A DNA stretch of 64,000 nucleotides from Streptomyces chrestomyceticus JCM 4735 (GTDB lineage: Bacteria; Actinomycetota; Actinomycetes; Streptomycetales; Streptomycetaceae): NCBI RefSeq assembly GCF_003865135.1, contig NZ_BHZC01000001.1, positions 6,138,001-6,202,000 of the forward strand, given 5' to 3'. A program made the position numbers and the translations under genes. Of this stretch, positions 59,825 through 64,000 are shown piece after piece (positions within the stretch are counted from its first letter, which is position 1; each line of letters opens with the position of its first letter). The notes under the pieces were generated by a model that was not told the origin of the DNA, searched no databases, and saw only the letters and a program-made list of their open reading frames with translations.

Positions 59825-60574
59825 TCACCGGTGCGACGACCTGCGGGTGGTGATCCACACTCCGGTCCCGCCGAGGAGCAGCAGGCCCGCGGCGGCGCCC
59901 GCCAGCGGCAGGACCGACGGCGGACCGGTCTCGGGCAGCCGCTCCCCGGGGGCCGCCGACTCCGACGGACCCGGCGTGGCGGTCGACGAACCGGCCGGCA
60001 CATTGACGGTGTTGAGCATCAGCGGGGTGTCCGGCGCGTCGGACACCGGGTTACGGGTGCCGAAATGGACCGGGCCCTGCTGCCACAGCAGGGTCTCCGT
60101 GTTTCCCAGCGTCACCGGCAGACAGATCTGCCCCTGCCGGTTGAGATCGAAATGCGCGGTGACGTCGAACGTACGGCTCTTTCCGCTCGCCAACGCGTCG
60201 ATCGCACATGAGTACGCGCTGTTCGAACCCTTCGGCAGCCGCGCTTCCGGCACCTTCGTGCACCCGGCCACGTTGTCGACCGTCAGCCCCTGGAAACCGG
60301 CGACCGTCAGCCGTACGGCACCGGTCGTGGCGGAACCCTTGTTGGTGACCTTGGCGGTCAGCTCCGTCTTTCCGCTGCGATTGTCGACGGAAATCCTTTC
60401 CGGCAGTTCCGTGGTGATCCGATAGCCCGCCGGCGCGCTCGGACCGGCCTTGCCGCCCGCGCTGCTGCCCGGTACGGGTTCGGCCGCCAGGGCCGCCGGA
60501 CCGGCCGACAGTGCCACTACGGCCGCCGCCGCGGCCACCATGAACGCACGTTTCCCCTGTCGGGTTGTGTACAT
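59825..60574 (-). CDS. LPXTG-type cell-surface anchored protein
   Basis: 249-residue exported protein. A signal peptide (RAFMVAAAAAVVALSAGPAALAAEP) is followed by a beta-rich domain of the DUF11-like kind (ISVDNRSGKTELTAKVTNKGSATTGAVRLTVAGFQGLTVDNVAGCTKVPEARLPKGS), with a Cys pair likely to form a disulfide. A Thr/Pro/Ser linker, the sorting signal LPETG, the helix LPLAGAAAGLLLLGGTGVWITT and a basic tail RRSSHR complete it. Sortase would link it to peptidoglycan; no sortase gene is nearby. ATG 60574 has GGGGGG 7 bases upstream. It is divergent from the kinase gene, 82 bases away. Confidence 0.85.
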   Translation of the reverse strand: MYTTRQGKRAFMVAAAAAVVALSAGPAALAAEPVPGSSAGGKAGPSAPAGYRITTELPERISVDNRSGKTELTAKVTNKGSATTGAVRLTVAGFQGLTVDNVAGCTKVPEARLPKGSNSAYSCAIDALASGKSRTFDVTAHFDLNRQGQICLPVTLGNTETLLWQQGPVHFGTRNPVSDAPDTPLMLNTVNVPAGSSTATPGPSESAAPGERLPETGPPSVLPLAGAAAGLLLLGGTGVWITTRRSSHR

Positions 60575-60656
60575 TCTTGAACCCCCCTTTTCCCCGTCCT
60601 CGGCTGAGGTATTTGATGGGTACCACAAGATTCCGCGGGTGCTGTGGGGGCTGGGC

Positions 60657-62039
60657 ATGGTGGGGAATGCGAGCGAGGTGGGGCCCGGGCGTCTGGCGGC
60701 GGGCCGATACCGCCTGCTGGAATTGATCGGACGCGGCGGAATGGGGCGGGTCTGGCGCGCCCAGGACGAAATGCTCGACCGGTGCGTCGCGGTCAAGGAA
60801 ATACGTATCGACGAACACGCCGGCGAGGAAAGCGTGGTGCAGCGCGAACGCAGTCTGCGCGAGGCCCGCGCCACCGCCCGTATCGACCATCCGAATGTGG
60901 TGCGCGTCCACGACGTGGCCGAGGAGGGCGACCGGCTGTGGATCGTCATGCAACTGGTCCAGGCCCGCTCGCTGGAACAGATCCTCGCCCAGGACGGCCC
61001 GCTGTCCCCGGACGCGGCGGCCCGGGTCGGCGCCGGACTGGCCCGCGCCCTGCGCGAGGTGCACGCGGTGGGCGTGCTCCACCGGGACATCAAGCCCGGC
61101 AACGTCCTGATCGACGACCGGGGCGCCGTCGTCCTGACCGACTTCGGCATCGCCGCCATGCAGGACGCCACCGCGCTGACCATGGCCGGGATGCTGATCG
61201 GCTCGCCGGACTACATGGCGCCCGAACGGGTCGCGGGACAGGAACAGGGGCCGCCCTCCGACCTGTGGTCGCTGGGCGCCACCCTGTGCGCCGCCGTCGC
61301 GGGGCAGTCGCCGTTCACCCGCGCCACGACCCTCGCCACGCTGCACGCGGTGCTCCACGAGGAGCCCGCCATCCCGCCCGCCGCGGGCCCGCTGCGCGAG
61401 GTGCTGGCCGCCCTGCTGAACAAGGCACCCGAGGCGCGCCCCACCCTCGACGAGGTCGAGACGCTGCTCGCCCCGCCGGCACGCCGGGCCGCGGCGGCCA
61501 ATCCGACGGAGCCGATGAACGCGGCCGAGGTCGTGGACGTGCGTACGCCCACGGTGGCCGACCCGGCGCCGGACCGCATCGAGGCGGCAGCCCCTGCTCC
61601 CGGTATGGACAGTGGCCCTCGGCCCGCGACGGCTCCCGCCACCCCCTCGACACCACCCGCACCGTCAGACCCACCCGGCCGTCCCCGCCGCAAGCGGCAG
61701 GCACTGCTCGCCGCCGGCGGAGTCCTCGCGTCCGCCGCCGCGGTCGTGGTGATCCTCGTCGCGTCGCAGGGCGCGGACCCCGGGGCACGGCCGGTGCCGG
61801 GGCCGGTACCGGCCGCCCTTCCGCCACCGGCACCGGAACGGGCACCGCCACGGACACCGGGAGCGGCGACCCGGCGGCCCCGTCCGGCGTCCGCCGCACC
61901 GAGAACGGCTTCGACTGGGTGCCGCCGGCCGGCTGGAACCGCACCGAGGAGTCCACCAGCGACATCACGTACAGCACGCGGGACGGCTCCACACTCGTCT
62001 CCGCGCGGCAGGACCCGTCCTCCGGCGGCGACCTGCTGA
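60657..62039 (+). CDS. Membrane Ser/Thr protein kinase (kinase domain and TM; extracellular part out of frame)
   Basis: Hanks-type kinase of the PknB group. The glycine loop is LIGRGGMGRVWRAQD (about 22), Lys in VAVKEIRI, HRDIKPGNVLID, TDFGIAAM and MAPERVA all intact. The juxtamembrane Pro/Ala linker and one helix RKRQALLAAGGVLASAAAVVVILVASQ (about 345-370) follow. After the helix the frame runs into an Arg/Pro-rich nonsense peptide and stops at 62039, while the real extracellular domain continues one base back. A 1-base loss in a C4G4 run near 61779-61785 would explain this. ATG 60657 is the most conserved-looking start; GTG 60639 is possible. Confidence 0.82.
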   Translation: MVGNASEVGPGRLAAGRYRLLELIGRGGMGRVWRAQDEMLDRCVAVKEIRIDEHAGEESVVQRERSLREARATARIDHPNVVRVHDVAEEGDRLWIVMQLVQARSLEQILAQDGPLSPDAAARVGAGLARALREVHAVGVLHRDIKPGNVLIDDRGAVVLTDFGIAAMQDATALTMAGMLIGSPDYMAPERVAGQEQGPPSDLWSLGATLCAAVAGQSPFTRATTLATLHAVLHEEPAIPPAAGPLREVLAALLNKAPEARPTLDEVETLLAPPARRAAAANPTEPMNAAEVVDVRTPTVADPAPDRIEAAAPAPGMDSGPRPATAPATPSTPPAPSDPPGRPRRKRQALLAAGGVLASAAAVVVILVASQGADPGARPVPGPVPAALPPPAPERAPPRTPGAATRRPRPASAAPRTASTGCRRPAGTAPRSPPATSRTARGTAPHSSPRGRTRPPAATC

Positions 62040-62305
62040 CGGTCTGGCAGCGGTACGAGGCGCAGCAGCACGACGTGCCGGGCTACCGCAGGGTCCGGCT
62101 GGAGCGCACCACGTTCCAGGGGTATCCGGCCGTCCAGTGGCAGTTCGCCTACACCCGCGACGGGAAACCGGCGCACGGGCGGCAGCTCGGCTTCCGGGCC
62201 GGGAACCGGACGTACCAGCTCAACCTCTGGTACCTGGATACCGCCGAGGCCGCCGCCCTGCGCGCCTACGAACGGGTCAAGGAGTCCTTCCGGGTGTCGC
62301 CCTGA
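61784..62305 (+). pseudogene. Extracellular sensor domain of the kinase, frameshifted
   Basis: In the -1 frame from about 61784, a Thr/Gly linker (GTGTGTATDTGSGD) leads into GFDWVPPAGWNRTEESTSDITYSTRDGSTLVSARQDP and VWQRYEAQQHDVPGYRRVRLERTTFQGYPAVQWQFAYTRDGKPAHGRQLGFRAGNRTYQLNLWYLDTAEAAALRAYERVKESFRV. This is the extracytoplasmic domain found at the C-terminus of many Streptomyces membrane kinases. It has no start of its own and is only made if the frame is restored. Its last 40 bases overlap the end of the convergent permease gene. Confidence 0.72.
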
Positions 62306-63765
62306 CCTGCCGGGCCGCCGCCGTCCGCCGTACCGGTGCCGCCGTCGGCGCGCCGCCTGCGGTCCAGCACCAGGCCGACGGCCAGGACGACCACGGCCGC
62401 GACCACCGAGAGCACCATCTGCTCGCGCCCGTCGGGGTTGTAGAACATGTAGCCGACGACGAAGAGGATCAGCGCGATCGTCGCGTACGTCAGATACGGG
62501 TACAGCCACATCCGTACCGTCAGCCGCTCCGGCATCTCCCGCTCGATGACCTTGCGCATCCGGAGCTGCGAGAAGCAGATGACCAGCCAGACGAAGAGCG
62601 CCACCGCGCCGGAGGAGTTCAGCAGGAACGCGAAGACGGTGTCCTTGGAGGTGTAGCTGAAGATCGTCGCGACGAAGCCGAAGGCCACCGACGCCCAGAT
62701 GGCGGTCGCCGGGACGCCGCCCTTGTTCACCCGGGCGAAGGACTTCGGCGCGTCGCCGCGCTCGCCGAGCGAGAAGGCCATCCGGGAGGCGGTGTACAGA
62801 CCGGAGTTCAGGCAGGACAGCACGGCGGTGAGCACCACGACGTCCATCACGGTGCCGGCCGCCGGGATGTCCAGCGACTTCAGCACGGCCACGTACGGGC
62901 TCTTGTCGAGCGCCGGGTCGTCCCACGGCAGCAGCGTCACGATCACCGTGATCGACCCGATGTAGAACAGCGCGATCCGCCAGATGACGCTGTTGACGGC
63001 CTTGCGGACGGCCTGCACCGGGTTCGGCGACTCGCTGGCCGCCAGGGTGACGATCTCGCTGCCCATGAAGGAGAAGACCACCAGCAGCATGCCGGAGAGG
63101 ATCGCGCCGGGCCCGTTCGGCAGGAAGCCGCCGTGGCCGGTCAGGTTGGCCATGCCCACCGCGTGGTCGCCGGGCGGCAGCCCGAAGATCGCCAGCGCGC
63201 CGACCACGATGAACACCACGATCGCCACGACCTTGATGCCGGCGAACCAGAACTCGAACTCGCCGAACGAGCCGACGGAGATCAGGTTGGTGCCGGTCAG
63301 CACGATCATCACCAGCAGCGCCCACGCCCACTGCGGGACGGCGGGGACCCAGCCGGTGAGGATCGAGGCGGCGGCGGTCGCCTCGACGGCCAGCACGACC
63401 GACCAGAAGAACCAGTAGAGCCAGCCGATGGTGAAGCCCGCCCAGCGGCCCAGCGCCCGGTCCGCGTACGCGGAGAACGAGCCGGAGGTCGGAGAGGCGG
63501 CGGCCATCTCGCCCAGCATCCGCATCACCAGGACGACCAGCAGGCCGGTCAGCGCGTACGAGATCAGGATGCCGGGACCGGCCGCCGCGATGCCCGCGCC
63601 GGAGCCCACGAAGAGCCCGGCGCCGATCACGCCGCCGATGGCGATCATCGACAGATGGCGGTTCTTGAGACCTGCCTGAAGGCCGTCGGGAGACTGGCCT
63701 CCGCCGGGGCCGCCGGAGCCACCGGCCGCCTTGCCCGCGTTCATGGTCGGCGGATGCGCGCCCAT
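62266..63765 (-). CDS. Amino-acid permease 3, AAT family
   Basis: 499-residue, 12-helix transporter, a paralogue of the two at 55582 and 57328. The core starts NRHLSMIAIGGVIGAGLFVGSGAGIAAAGPGILISYALTG. MLGEMAAASPTSGSFSAYADRALGRWAGFTIGW, FGEFEFWFAGIKVVAIVVF and SFMGSEIVTLAASESPNPVQAVRKAVN follow. The acidic ESPNPVQAV loop and GSEIVTL differ from the other two and point to a different substrate. ATG 63765 has AGGA 8 bases upstream and is preferred over ATG 63744. Its 3' end overlaps the kinase gene's 3' end. Confidence 0.88.
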   Translation of the reverse strand: MGAHPPTMNAGKAAGGSGGPGGGQSPDGLQAGLKNRHLSMIAIGGVIGAGLFVGSGAGIAAAGPGILISYALTGLLVVLVMRMLGEMAAASPTSGSFSAYADRALGRWAGFTIGWLYWFFWSVVLAVEATAAASILTGWVPAVPQWAWALLVMIVLTGTNLISVGSFGEFEFWFAGIKVVAIVVFIVVGALAIFGLPPGDHAVGMANLTGHGGFLPNGPGAILSGMLLVVFSFMGSEIVTLAASESPNPVQAVRKAVNSVIWRIALFYIGSITVIVTLLPWDDPALDKSPYVAVLKSLDIPAAGTVMDVVVLTAVLSCLNSGLYTASRMAFSLGERGDAPKSFARVNKGGVPATAIWASVAFGFVATIFSYTSKDTVFAFLLNSSGAVALFVWLVICFSQLRMRKVIEREMPERLTVRMWLYPYLTYATIALILFVVGYMFYNPDGREQMVLSVVAAVVVLAVGLVLDRRRRADGGTGTADGGGPAGQGDTRKDSLTRS

Positions 63766-63969
63766 GTGCACCGTCCTTCTGTGGTTCTCGGTGTCGAGTC
63801 CCCGCATTAGAACTGCGTTAACGGCCGTTTTGGAAGATCTGAATCCGGATCGTTGCGTGGATCTCATTTCCGCACGTCACCGTGTGTACATCGCACGTAT
63901 GGCGGCCGGGGGGACCGGCGACACCTACCCCGGGCCCGGCGGGCGACACGTCCGTGCAACACTCAGCAC

Positions 63970-64000
63970 ATGCGCGTGTATCTCGGCTCCGACCATGCCG
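63970..64000 (+). CDS. rpiB: Ribose-5-phosphate isomerase B, first codons only
   Basis: The frame from ATG 63970 reads MRVYLGSDHA to the window edge. This is the exact N-terminal signature of RpiB/LacAB isomerases, including the Asp of the active-site SDHA motif. Only ten codons are present. It is divergent from permease 3, and the 204 bases between hold no gene. Confidence 0.7.
   Translation, partial: MRVYLGSDHA

Overview
The window is very high-GC actinobacterial chromosome. Codon bias, GGAGG-type ribosome sites, frequent GTG starts, Tat and lipoprotein signals and long GC-rich hairpin terminators all point to Streptomyces or a close relative. Gene order from about 8 kb to the right edge (csnR-K, malQ, a desaturase, two pepN genes, asd, a subtilase, sodF, permeases, rpiB) resembles a conserved Streptomyces chromosomal-core neighbourhood. 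This reading rests on recognising families and motifs by eye; no database search was run.

0-7.9 kb (minus strand): glnX-glnH-orf-pknG-zinc-ribbon gene. This is the actinobacterial amino-acid-sensing kinase locus in which periplasmic GlnH and membrane GlnX signal to the cytosolic rubredoxin-kinase-TPR protein PknG. The pknG reading frame is broken by a -1 shift between the kinase and TPR domains, exactly at a perfect A_AAG_GGG heptamer. 8.2-15.3 kb (minus): a chitosan-oligosaccharide operon, csnR-E-F-G-H-K (ROK repressor, ABC importer, GH4 enzyme, BadF-type sugar kinase), with a palindrome upstream of csnR.

15.4-24.9 kb is the accessory region. It holds remnants of an ATP-binding protein and an XRE/DUF5753 regulator, an intact orphan DUF397 gene, a SUKH-4 immunity-like gene, a three-subunit molybdenum hydroxylase operon (PaoABC type), and a polymorphic toxin locus. 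The toxin locus contains a WXG100-like protein with a C-terminal YwqJ-type deaminase, a SUKH-3 immunity gene, a second stand-alone YwqJ-type deaminase, a second SUKH-3 gene and an unknown gene.

24.9-39 kb: MscS channel, HNH nuclease, secreted GH84-like enzyme, a small acidic repeat protein coupled to malQ, secreted GH29 fucosidase, a small membrane protein, acyl-ACP desaturase behind an operator-like palindrome, a LysR regulator and an orphan allantoicase. 39-55.4 kb: two PepN-type aminopeptidases, mazEF, a DUF1203 protein, asd, a large secreted subtilase, a Tat-exported phosphoesterase, a nuclease-fold protein, a DsbA-like protein and sodF. sodF has a textbook Nur box and a 3' UTR that fits the s-SodF small RNA.

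55.4-64 kb: three AAT-family amino-acid permeases, bioY, an LPETG surface protein, a membrane Ser/Thr kinase whose extracellular domain is also out of frame, and the first codons of rpiB. Between the first permease and sodF lie two tandem iron-box sequences followed at once by a strong terminator, a layout that would make a short iron-controlled RNA. No tRNA, rRNA, CRISPR array or insertion sequence was found.
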